A stretch of 6,057 nucleotides of DNA from NCBI GenBank assembly GCA_016880695.1, contig JAEHCY010000077.1, forward strand, positions 1 to 6,057, given 5' to 3'. The DNA is from Chromatiaceae bacterium (GTDB lineage: Bacteria > Pseudomonadota > Gammaproteobacteria > Chromatiales > Chromatiaceae). The position numbers were made by a program, and so were the translations under genes. The notes beneath the pieces are model-generated. The model saw only the letters and a list, made by a program, of their open reading frames with translations, was not told the origin of the DNA and did not search any database. Of the stretch, positions 1-5,074 are shown in pieces. Within the stretch, counting starts at the first letter, position 1; each line of letters starts with the position of its first letter.

Positions 1-268
1 TCTCGACCCCCGCCTTCTTTAGGCCGTCGATCATGCGACTATACGACAGGCCGTTCTCGTGGGCGGCAGCGTTGATGCGGACGATCCACAAGCCCCGAAA
101 CAGCCGCTTCTTCTGCCGGCGGTCGCGGTAGGCGTACTGACCGGCCTTGATGACGGCCTGCTTGGCGACCCGATAGACCTTGCTTCGGGCACCGTAGTAA
201 CCCTTCGCTTCCTTCAGCACCTTGTTGTGGCGGGCGCGTGCTGTGACCCCGCGTTTTACTCTGGGCAT
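1..268 (-). CDS. rplT: 50S ribosomal protein L20, 3' end cut by window
   Basis: L20 is an early-assembly 23S rRNA-binding protein of the large ribosomal subunit; in E. coli it also represses its own operon by binding the mRNA upstream of rpmI. The first 89 codons are present and about 28 C-terminal residues lie beyond base 1, judging from the usual length near 118. The start [14 protein letters not shown] is the standard L20 N-terminus, and the family signature is readable as K54 ... LWIVRIN (60-66) ... H70. The ATG follows the rpmI stop by 23 nt, with a GGAAG ribosome binding site in that gap, so the two genes are translated from one message. The protein is very basic, as expected. I see no frameshift or odd substitution in the visible part. 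Identification is by direct reading of conserved motifs. Confidence 0.97.
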   Translation of the reverse strand, partial: MPRVKRGVTARARHNKVLKEAKGYYGARSKVYRVAKQAVIKAGQYAYRDRRQKKRLFRGLWIVRINAAAHENGLSYSRMIDGLKKAGVE

Positions 269-291
269 GGTTCGCTTCCGGTTTCGTTAAA

Positions 292-492
292 TCAGCAGTA
301 GGGAATCATCCGCCGTGCGGCCCGGTTGTCGGCTGGAGCCAGGTAGGTTCCGTCGCGAAGATGGCGCTTACGCTTGGCGCTCTTCTTGGTCAGGATGTGC
401 CGACGGTGGGATGAGATCCGCTTAAATAACGAACCCGAAGCGGTGCGCTTGAACCGCTTGGCCGCCCCGCGGTTGGTCTTCAACTTGGGCAT
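292..492 (-). CDS. rpmI: 50S ribosomal protein L35
   Basis: L35 is a small, highly basic component of the large ribosomal subunit. The 66-residue product has the normal family length (about 65) and the classic opening [20 protein letters not shown], followed by the [19 protein letters not shown] block. The last residues (RMIPYC) match the usual RMIPY ending with one extra Cys. A GGAG ribosome binding site stands 6 nt upstream of the ATG, which supports this start. The gene lies 67 nt after infC and 23 nt before rplT, the standard infC-rpmI-rplT order. In E. coli the leader of rpmI is the L20 operator, which represses rpmI and rplT together. The 67-nt gap could hold an equivalent, but I could not identify a matching fold by eye. 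Confidence 0.97.
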   Translation of the reverse strand: MPKLKTNRGAAKRFKRTASGSLFKRISSHRRHILTKKSAKRKRHLRDGTYLAPADNRAARRMIPYC

Positions 493-559
493 TGTCTACT
501 CCGCATTCGTCTCGGTTTCTGTGAACGACGCAAGCCACCAGGGGCCGTCACGCGCGCCG

Positions 560-1078
560 CTATTTCCGCTTGGGACCCAGCACCATTACCATCTGGCGTC
601 CTTCCATCTGGGGCTGCTGCTCTAGGATGCTGTTCTCGGCCAAGTCACCCTCGATGCGTTTCAGCAGCTCGAGCCCCAGTTCCCGGTGGGCATGCTCGCG
701 CCCCCGGAAACGCATGGTGACCTTGGCCTTGTCCCCTTCATTGAGGAAACGCGCCAGGTTGCGCAGTTTGACCTGGTAGTCTCCTTCGTCCGTGCCTGGA
801 CGAAATTTCACCTCTTTTATCTGGACCTGCTTCTGCCTCTTCTTTGCCGCCCCACGCTGCTTCTTCTGCTCGAATAGGAACTTGCCGTAGTCCATCAGAC
901 GACATACGGGCGGCTCCGCGGTGGGCACAATCTCCACCAGGTCCACATCTTCATCCACCGCCCGGTCGAGGGCGTCTTCGATGTCCAGGATTCCGATCTG
1001 CTCGCCGTCCACCCCAATCACCCGCACGTTGCGCGCGGTGATCTCATCGTTGAGACGAGTCTTCTTTTCAGCGGCTAT
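560..1078 (-). CDS. infC: Translation initiation factor IF-3, AUA start
   Basis: IF3 binds the 30S subunit, keeps it apart from 50S and proofreads start codon and initiator tRNA. From the proposed AUA start the product is 172 aa (E. coli IF3 is 180). Residues 7-70 form the N-domain, opening with TRLNDEI. The family signature [14 protein letters not shown] spans 60-73. A Lys/Arg-rich linker (71-85) follows, then the C-domain with [17 protein letters not shown] (91-107) and RFRGREHAH (123-131). The frame stays open upstream to base 1285, but those codons run through the intergenic hairpin and the thrS 3' end and do not resemble IF3. No ATG, GTG or TTG lies at the conserved N-terminus. AUA is preceded by a strong purine-rich ribosome binding site at the right distance, so it is chosen. 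The stop is TAG. Confidence 0.95.
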   Translation of the reverse strand: MAAEKKTRLNDEITARNVRVIGVDGEQIGILDIEDALDRAVDEDVDLVEIVPTAEPPVCRLMDYGKFLFEQKKQRGAAKKRQKQVQIKEVKFRPGTDEGDYQVKLRNLARFLNEGDKAKVTMRFRGREHAHRELGLELLKRIEGDLAENSILEQQPQMEGRQMVMVLGPKRK

Positions 1079-1093
1079 AACGCTTCCCTCCCC
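1076..1093 (-). promoter_or_regulatory. infC ribosome binding site and AUA start codon
   Basis: On the minus strand the sequence GGGGAGGGAAGCGTTATA places GAGG 8 nt before an ATA codon (1078-1076) that is in frame with IF3 and sits at the conserved N-terminus. In E. coli infC starts with AUU, and IF3 represses its own translation by discriminating against that non-standard codon. AUA is also a poor start codon that IF3 rejects, so the same feedback is expected here. The start assignment is inferred from reading frame, conservation and ribosome binding site spacing. Confidence 0.75.
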
Positions 1094-1114
1094 GAGAAAC
1101 AAACAAACCCCGTC

Positions 1115-1149
1115 ATGCAAAAAGCACCGGGAAACGGTGCTTTTTGCAT
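1115..1149 (-). terminator. thrS-infC intergenic hairpin, terminator-like
   Basis: Arms 1115-1128 and 1136-1149 are exact reverse complements (14 bp, extendable by a G-C pair at 1129/1135), with a 5-7 nt loop. The core GCACC/GGTGC is flanked by A5 on one side and T5 on the other, so either strand gives a GC stem followed by a U run, as in a bidirectional intrinsic terminator. On the coding (minus) strand it begins 11 nt after the thrS stop and ends 21 nt before the infC ribosome binding site. It probably lowers read-through from thrS into infC, which would then depend partly on a promoter inside thrS, as in E. coli. The hairpin itself is certain; the termination role is inferred. Confidence 0.75.
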
Positions 1150-1160
1150 CGAACCGGGGG

Positions 1161-3077
1161 TCAATTAACGCGGTTGGCCACCTCTGTGGCGAGACGTTCC
1201 GCGAACGCCGGCAACGGGATGAGGCCGAGATCTTCCCCCTTTCGGGTCCGAACCGCCAAGCTGCCCTGCTCCTGCTCGCGATCACCGACCACCAGTAGAT
1301 AGGGCACCCGCTGCAACGTGTGCTCGCGGATTTTAAAGCCGATCTTCTCGTTTCTCAAGTCCGCATCCACGCGAAACCCTTTGTCGCGCAAGCTGTTGGC
1401 AACCTGCTGGACGTAGCCGGCCTGCCGATCGGTGATATTCATCACCACCGCCTGCACCGGTGCCAGCCAAACCGGCAGCGCGCCGGCATAGTGCTCGATG
1501 AGAATGCCGATGAAGCGTTCGAGAGAACCGAGGATGGCCCGGTGCAGCATGACCGGTACTTTTCGGGTGTTGTCTTCGGCGGCGTAGTGGGCGCCCAAGC
1601 GCTCTGGCATGGAGAAATCGAGCTGGATGGTACCTAGCTGCCAAACCCGCTGCAGGCAGTCTCGCAGGGAGAACTCAATCTTTGGGCCGTAGAAGGCCCC
1701 CTCGCCGGGTTGCAGGACCCAGGCGAGCCCCTTCTGATTGAGGGCATCCTCGAGGGAACGCTCCGCCTTGTCCCACAGCTCGTCGCTGCCCACCCGCTTC
1801 TCGGGGCGGGTGGAGAGCTTGACCAGGACTTCATCGAAGCCGAAGTCGCGGTAGATCTCGAATAGGAGGTCGATAAAGTCGGAGACCTCGGCTAGGATCT
1901 GCCCCTCGGTGCAGAAGATGTGGGCGTCGTCCTGGACGAAGTTGCGGACCCGCATCAGCCCGTGCAGGGTGCCGGATGGCTCGTTGCGGTGGCAGGAGCC
2001 GAACTCCGCCAGACGCAGAGGCAGGTCGCGGTAGCTTCTAAGCCCATGGTTGTAGATCTGGATGTGGGCCGGGCAGTTCATGGGCTTGATGGCGAAGGTA
2101 CGCTCCTCAGAGCTGGTGGTAAACATCAGCTCCTGGAACTTGTCCCAGTGGCCCGACCGCTCCCAGAGGCTGCGGTCGATCATCTGGGGGGTGTGCACCT
2201 CCTGATAGCCGTTCTGGCGCAGCTTCTCGCGGATGTAGTCCTGAATCATGAGATAGACGCGCCAGCCCTTGTCGTGCCAAAAGGCCATGCCAGGGGCCTC
2301 TTCCTGGGTGTGGAAGAGATCGAGCGCCTTGCCGAGCTTGCGGTGATCGCGCTTCTCGGCCTCCTCCAGGCGATGCAGATAGTCCTTGAGCTCCTCGGAA
2401 CTGCGCCAGGCGGTGCCGTAGATACGCTGCAACATGGGGTTACGCGAATCCCCTCGCCAGTAGGCACCGGCCACCTTCATTAGCTTGAAGGCCCGGCCCA
2501 GCTTGCCGGTGCTTGGCAGGTGCGGGCCACGACAGACATCGAACCAGTCCCCCTGGCGGTAGATCGAGACCTCCTCGCCCTCGGGGATGATGTCGCGGAT
2601 GATCTCTACCTTGTAGGCCTCACCGATCTCGGCGAAGACCCGCATCGCCGCGTCGCGCTCCCACACCTCACGCTGGAGGGGCAGGTCGCGCTTGACGATC
2701 TCCTGCATGCGCGCCTCGATACGCCCCAGGTCCTCTGGAGTGAAGGGCTCCTCGCGGGCGAAGTCGTAATAGAAGCCGTTCTCGATGGCGGGCCCGATGG
2801 TCACCTGGGTACCAGGGTAGAGCTCCTGCACCGCCTGTGCCATCACATGGGCAGCGTCGTGGCGCATGAGCCCGAGGGCTTCCTCGTCGCGGCCGGTAAT
2901 GATGGCAACCTCCGCATCGTCCTCAATGGTGAAGCTGGTATCGACCAACTTGCCGGCGACCCTGCCAGCAAGCGCCGCCCGTGCCAATCCCGCGCCGATG
3001 GATTCGGCAACCTGCTGAACCGTCACCGGATGCTCGAAGCGCTTGCGCGAGCCATCCGGAAGCGTTATCTCTGGCAT
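1161..3077 (-). CDS. thrS: Threonyl-tRNA synthetase
   Basis: This class II synthetase charges tRNA-Thr and edits Ser-tRNA-Thr in the cytoplasm. The product is 638 aa (E. coli 642). Residues 1-61 are the TGS domain ([10 protein letters not shown]). The editing domain follows, with H73xxxH77 and C182xxxH186. The catalytic core has zinc ligands C335 (KPMNCPAH), H386 (DDAHIFC) and H512 (VMLHRAIL), motif 2 around R364 (CHRNEPSGT) and motif 3 around R521 ([10 protein letters not shown]). The anticodon-binding domain begins near 537 (WLAPVQ) and contains [16 protein letters not shown]. All expected catalytic and zinc residues are present, so the enzyme should be active. The frame extends 29 codons upstream to a GTG at 3164. 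I chose the ATG at 3077 because it begins the conserved TGS domain and has GGTGAG 9 nt upstream. It is the first gene of the thrS-infC-rpmI-rplT operon. Confidence 0.98.
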   Translation of the reverse strand: MPEITLPDGSRKRFEHPVTVQQVAESIGAGLARAALAGRVAGKLVDTSFTIEDDAEVAIITGRDEEALGLMRHDAAHVMAQAVQELYPGTQVTIGPAIENGFYYDFAREEPFTPEDLGRIEARMQEIVKRDLPLQREVWERDAAMRVFAEIGEAYKVEIIRDIIPEGEEVSIYRQGDWFDVCRGPHLPSTGKLGRAFKLMKVAGAYWRGDSRNPMLQRIYGTAWRSSEELKDYLHRLEEAEKRDHRKLGKALDLFHTQEEAPGMAFWHDKGWRVYLMIQDYIREKLRQNGYQEVHTPQMIDRSLWERSGHWDKFQELMFTTSSEERTFAIKPMNCPAHIQIYNHGLRSYRDLPLRLAEFGSCHRNEPSGTLHGLMRVRNFVQDDAHIFCTEGQILAEVSDFIDLLFEIYRDFGFDEVLVKLSTRPEKRVGSDELWDKAERSLEDALNQKGLAWVLQPGEGAFYGPKIEFSLRDCLQRVWQLGTIQLDFSMPERLGAHYAAEDNTRKVPVMLHRAILGSLERFIGILIEHYAGALPVWLAPVQAVVMNITDRQAGYVQQVANSLRDKGFRVDADLRNEKIGFKIREHTLQRVPYLLVVGDREQEQGSLAVRTRKGEDLGLIPLPAFAERLATEVANRVN

Positions 3078-3095
3078 GACTTGAAACTCACCATT

Positions 3096-3114
3096 GTTGG
3101 AAGAGTCGTCCAAC
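3096..3114 (-). promoter_or_regulatory. Candidate thrS translational operator hairpin
   Basis: On the minus strand GTTGGA / CGACTCT / TCCAAC forms a 6-bp stem with a 7-nt loop at -37 to -19 from the thrS ATG, only 3 nt upstream of the GGTGAG ribosome binding site. E. coli thrS is repressed by ThrRS binding a leader hairpin at about this distance that mimics the tRNA-Thr anticodon arm, and a 7-nt loop suits such mimicry. Against it, the central loop triplet here is ACU, not a Thr anticodon (GGU, UGU or CGU). The fold is plain; the operator role is a hypothesis based on position. Confidence 0.4.
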
Positions 3115-3179
3115 CGTTCCGATTGGACTGCGAAGGCTACCGAGCACTGCCCCTTTCGCACCACTAACGGCGGATCGTA

Positions 3180-3218
3180 ACCCGGCCGCTCGTTCTCCTA
3201 CCTCCCGAGCGGCCGGGT
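3180..3218 (-). promoter_or_regulatory. 13-bp GC-rich hairpin upstream of thrS
   Basis: Arms 3180-3192 and 3206-3218 pair perfectly (13 bp, mostly G-C) around a 13-nt loop. On the thrS strand the loop reads GGAGGTAGGAGAA, a double Shine-Dalgarno-like purine run, but no start codon follows at a usable distance. There is no U run on either side, so it is not a standard intrinsic terminator. It lies 103-141 nt upstream of the thrS start and would be in the thrS leader if transcription starts beyond 3218. A leader regulatory element, an mRNA-stabilising stem or the end of a lost upstream gene are all possible. Confidence 0.5.
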
Positions 3219-3384
3219 GCGCTTACATAAGGGGGCAGGGGCTGCGGAACCCAATATCTTACCAAAGGACAGCGCGCAACGACTCGAACGGTTGAACCTC
3301 GTCCATCTTTATCCCCCCCGGCCGAGGCCAAGGCTTACGTCCGCGGTTGGCTTAACCCGTTGATTTCCATGAGGCGGTTATAGC
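3219..3384. other. Intergenic stretch, no gene seen
   Basis: No frame in this stretch resembles a protein, and I could not fold a tRNA from it. On the minus strand GATATT near 3250 with TTGCGC 15 nt upstream could be a weak sigma70 promoter for thrS, but both hexamers match the consensus poorly. The thrS promoter should lie here or close by. Confidence 0.5.
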
Positions 3385-3466
3385 GCGCCAGCTGGCGCTC
3401 GGCCCGTGGTACAAACCACCGGCTTTCAGCCGCCTTCTCTTTACAGTCGGCGGTTTAGCTCGCCGA
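3385..3466. repeat. Run of short hairpins before the ncRNA
   Basis: Three or four inverted repeats follow one another: a perfect 14-bp palindrome GCGCCAGCTGGCGC (3385-3398), GTGGT/ACCAC (3406-3410 with 3415-3419), CGGCT/AGCCG (3420-3432) and TCGGCG/CGCCGA (3447-3452 with 3461-3466). Such runs occur at ends of IS200/IS605-type elements, where subterminal hairpins are recognised by the single-strand transposase TnpA. That would fit the neighbouring omegaRNA-like sequence, but I see no TnpA gene and cannot define an exact end. Confidence 0.4.
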
Positions 3467-3468
3467 TC

Positions 3469-3785
3469 CTCAACCCACCAGCTTTTGGCTGGTGGTTGTT
3501 GAGTCCCAGTGCAGGTCCAGTGTAAGCCCGAAATGTCCTGTAGGGCCTCATCTGCGGTACCGGTACTCTCCCGAAGCGCCGGTTCGCTCGGGTGGGATGC
3601 CCATTTGCCCCCCCGAGCCCACCGAGTTCGCTGCTGGTGAGCACTATTTCACCCGCCGCCTGGTGCCGTCGGCTCCCCTCAAGCGAACGCTGTGGCCAGC
3701 ACTGTGTATGCAGACCGAGGAACTCGTCAGCGGTTGGTTGCCCCGGAGGTCGATGCCTGCGCAGGAGATGTCCAAGGCCGCCGCG
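3469..3785 (+). ncRNA. Orphan HEARO / IscB omegaRNA-like structured RNA
   Basis: This 317-nt stretch lacks a convincing protein in any frame but is dense in helices: 3469-3482 with 3488-3503 (14 bp, TT bulge), 3526-3529 with 3543-3546, 3570-3578 with 3585-3592 (one bulged A), 3591-3596 with 3618-3623 (sharing two bases with the previous helix), 3636-3640 with 3649-3653, 3713-3719 with 3723-3728, and palindrome 3756-3765. The primary sequence, including AGCCCGAAATGTCCTGTAGG and CGCTGTGGCCAGCA, resembles the HEARO RNA found upstream of RRXRR/HNH (IscB) genes as I remember it. HEARO RNAs are the guide RNAs of IscB, with the guide at the 5' end, here just left of 3469. The iscB gene that normally follows at the 3' end is absent; the frame after 3785 leads into a hydrolase remnant. 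Strand, both ends and family are recognition-based; another structured mobile RNA is possible. Confidence 0.6.
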
Positions 3786-3840
3786 TAGCTATCGGCGCGA
3801 AAGGCACAAGCGCCTGTGGTGGCGGAGTCGGAGGACGCGG

Positions 3841-3960
3841 ATCCACCCCGGCGTTGACTTTCTGTACAGCAACCCGGCCCAATGCAGATTCCGCAAGCCA
3901 GGCGTTGTGGCGCTCGGCGATTCGTTTGCGTTCGGTTACGATGTCAAGGATGACGAGGCG
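3841..3960 (+). pseudogene. SGNH/GDSL hydrolase remnant (N-terminal block)
   Basis: Forty codons resemble the start of a bacterial SGNH/GDSL hydrolase. They read HPGVDFLYSNPAQ, then RFRKPGVVALGDSFAFGYDV and KDDEA. The GDSFAFG block is the family's nucleophile motif, with the catalytic Ser in GDS. The preceding YSNPAQCRFR segment resembles the conserved Y.xN..GFR stretch usually found 20-30 residues before it. The similarity stops at about 3960, where the downstream sequence turns into a transposase, and fades upstream into the ncRNA region. No start codon or ribosome binding site is credible. It is therefore a gene broken on both sides by mobile sequence. Members of this family are esterases or acetyl-hydrolases of polysaccharides and lipids; the substrate cannot be told. 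Its orientation matches the ligase gene at 5075. Confidence 0.6.
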
Positions 3961-4360
3961 GCGTTGGTGTGCCTCGGGGGCCGTCGGAACGCCTTCGAAC
4001 CGGGCGGCCGGGAGGGCCAGTTCGGTCGCTGCAAGTTGCAGCTGCTGCGGCGGCGGTTTATCCGTTGCAAAACGGCGTATCCTCCCGCGACTGCCTGGAC
4101 ACCCTGATTCAGCGGTCGTGGTTGGAAGGCTTCAAAACGCTGCTTGCGGGCGCGGAGGTGGTCCGGTCGCTGAAGTGCTGCATCGTCACGATCGATGCCA
4201 TGGGATGCCAACGCGCCATCGCCGAGCAGATTATCGATCAGGGTGGGGACTAGGTGCTTGGGGTGAAGGCCAATCAGCCCACCCTTGCATGAGGCGGTCG
4301 AGGATTTCTTTACCAGGGCACTCGGGACGGGGGGGTTGCCGGGGTGAAGGTCGAGGCGAT

Positions 4361-4381
4361 CTAGCAGCCGGTCGGACTTTC
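4361..4381 (+). repeat. Left terminal inverted repeat of the miniature element
   Basis: It begins CTAGCAGCCGGTCGGACTTT and matches the reverse complement of 4496-4516 at 19 of 21 positions; the mismatches are at the fifth and tenth bases. CTAG (4361-4364) may be target DNA rather than element. Confidence 0.85.
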
Positions 4382-4495
4382 GGCTTGAATGGCCAAATTG
4401 ACCACTTTTTAGCCAATTTTGGCGTTGCTACGTGCGTTCTGAGCATCTTTTCGCCGAAAATGTCGTCAGATTGTGCGTACAGCCGCGTTCCGAAT

Positions 4496-4516
4496 GAAAG
4501 TCCGACAGGCTCCTAG
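4496..4516 (-). repeat. Right terminal inverted repeat of the miniature element
   Basis: Read on the minus strand it begins CTAGGAGCCTGTCGGACTTT. The reading frame DKGHGR of the interrupted transposase resumes right after it, at 4517. Confidence 0.85.
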
Positions 4517-4923
4517 AAGGTGGATAAGGGCCATGGTCGGCTGGCGCGGCGTCGCGATTGGATCACCGAGGCACTGGGGGCCGGACGAACGGCGGACGGG
4601 GCTGCGTAGCAGCGGGATGGCGATCCGCGAGACCTGTGAGGGAGCCCGACATACTGAGCAACGAAGCACCTTGATCGCCTCCATCGCTGCCGGGGCCAAG
4701 CCCTTTGTCGAAGGGGCATGGGCATCGAGAACCGGCTCCGTTCGCGGCTCGATGCGGTCTTTCGTGAGGATGTCAGCACCACACGCAACGGCAGCGCCGC
4801 GAGCGTGCGTCGCCTTGCCCTCAACCTCTTCGAGCAGGAGGGCTGCCCCATCGGCCTTGCCAAGAAACAACGCCAGGTTGCCTGGGATGATGAGCTCTGC
4901 GCTGAGGTGGTGTTCGGTAGCTG

Positions 4924-4943
4924 ATTTACATGCAGTGGCCCTG
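4924..4943 (-). repeat. Probable right end of the ISAs1-type element
   Basis: Directly after the transposase stop the minus strand reads CAGGGCCACTGCATGTAAAT, which looks like the CAGGG-type terminal repeat I associate with ISAs1-family elements. No matching left end is visible between 3500 and 4100, consistent with a deletion that also removed the transposase N-terminus. The family assignment of the repeat is from memory. Confidence 0.4.
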
Positions 4944-4963
4944 CGGTGGGCGTTAACGAACGA

Positions 4964-4991
4964 TGGACGTTCACAAGGTAATGAATATAAT
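4964..4991 (+). promoter_or_regulatory. Sigma70-like promoter for the acyl-AMP ligase gene
   Basis: A perfect TATAAT (4986-4991) follows TGGACG (4964-4969, 4 of 6 to TTGACA) at a 16-bp spacing. Transcription would start near 4998, giving a leader of about 77 nt before the ATG at 5075. It lies 20 bp beyond the probable end of the ISAs1 element, so it may be native DNA or a promoter formed at the junction. Confidence 0.5.
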
Positions 4992-5012
4992 GCTGGTCTT
5001 GCATTCTGGCCG

Positions 5013-5030
5013 CGACCCGCGTGCGGGTCG
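5013..5030 (+). promoter_or_regulatory. Leader hairpin before the acyl-AMP ligase gene
   Basis: CGACCC (5013-5018) and GGGTCG (5025-5030) pair around GCGTGC, with two further inner pairs possible. It lies between the predicted transcription start and the ATG, 44 nt before the gene. There is no U run, so it is not an intrinsic terminator. A role in mRNA stability or regulation is open. Confidence 0.45.
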
Positions 5031-5074
5031 GTGGAACAGGCGATCGCAAGCGCTGCGCTAGGCGACGAGAGCGT

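Larger units (their letters stand above)
4361..4516. mobile_element. MITE-like miniature insertion inside the transposase pseudogene
   Basis: This 156-bp block is bounded by inverted repeats of 21 bp with 19 matches (4361-4381 against 4496-4516), sharing the core GTCGGACTTTC. The outermost four bases are CTAG at both ends, consistent with a CTAG target duplication around a 152-bp element; some IS5-type transposases prefer YTAR targets. It carries no open frame of note. The interior has an imperfect AT-rich hairpin (GGCCAAATT ... AATTTTGGC, near 4390-4424). The transposase reads VKVEAI up to 4360 and KVDKGHGR from 4517, so the insertion boundaries are supported independently by the interrupted gene. 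It is either a non-autonomous element mobilised in trans or an IS that has lost its transposase. The parent family is not identified. Confidence 0.8.
4012..4924 (+). pseudogene. Decayed ISAs1-family transposase, interrupted by a small element
   Basis: Pieces of one DDE transposase appear in order but in different frames. They are GQFGRCKLQLLRR (4018-4056), YPLQNGVSSRD (4059-4091), CIVTIDAMGCQRAIAEQIID then QGGD-stop (to 4253), VLGVKANQPT and, one frame on, LHEAVEDFF (to about 4311), VKVEAI (to 4360), DKGHGRLARRRDWITEAL (4523-4576), GLRSSGMAIRE (4599-4631), IASIAAGAKPFVEG (to about 4717), and MGIENRL ... RLALNLFEQE ... AWDDEL to the stop at 4922-4924. Together these follow the ISAs1 family from its N-terminal third to its C-terminus. 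The N-terminus and the central block with the IDGK catalytic Asp (about 75 residues) are missing. There is an in-frame TAG (4251-4253) and several frameshifts. A 152-bp insertion separates VKVEAI from DKGHGR. The product cannot be active. Confidence 0.85.

Noticed and set aside
1079..1285. Upstream ATG extension of infC
   Set aside because: It would translate the terminator-like hairpin and the thrS 3' end in another frame; residues do not resemble IF3.
3065..3094. Short out-of-frame ATG reading frame of nine residues overlapping the thrS start
   Set aside because: It has no ribosome binding site; the bases upstream are the arm of the leader hairpin. Probably chance.
3078..3164. 29-codon in-frame N-terminal extension of thrS from a GTG
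   Set aside because: The TGS domain starts at the ATG at 3077; the extension runs through the leader hairpin and has no family similarity.
1920..3167. Long plus-strand open frames (1920-2483 and 2520-3167) opposite thrS
   Set aside because: They lie antisense to a complete, motif-rich ThrRS gene and resemble no known protein; high GC makes such frames common.
3230..3320. Possible tRNA upstream of thrS (a GTTCGAGTC-like T-loop on the minus strand)
   Set aside because: No acceptor stem, anticodon arm or CCA fits around it.
3420..3503. Possible CRISPR array suggested by several short hairpins
   Set aside because: The hairpins differ in sequence and spacing; there is no direct repeat-spacer pattern.
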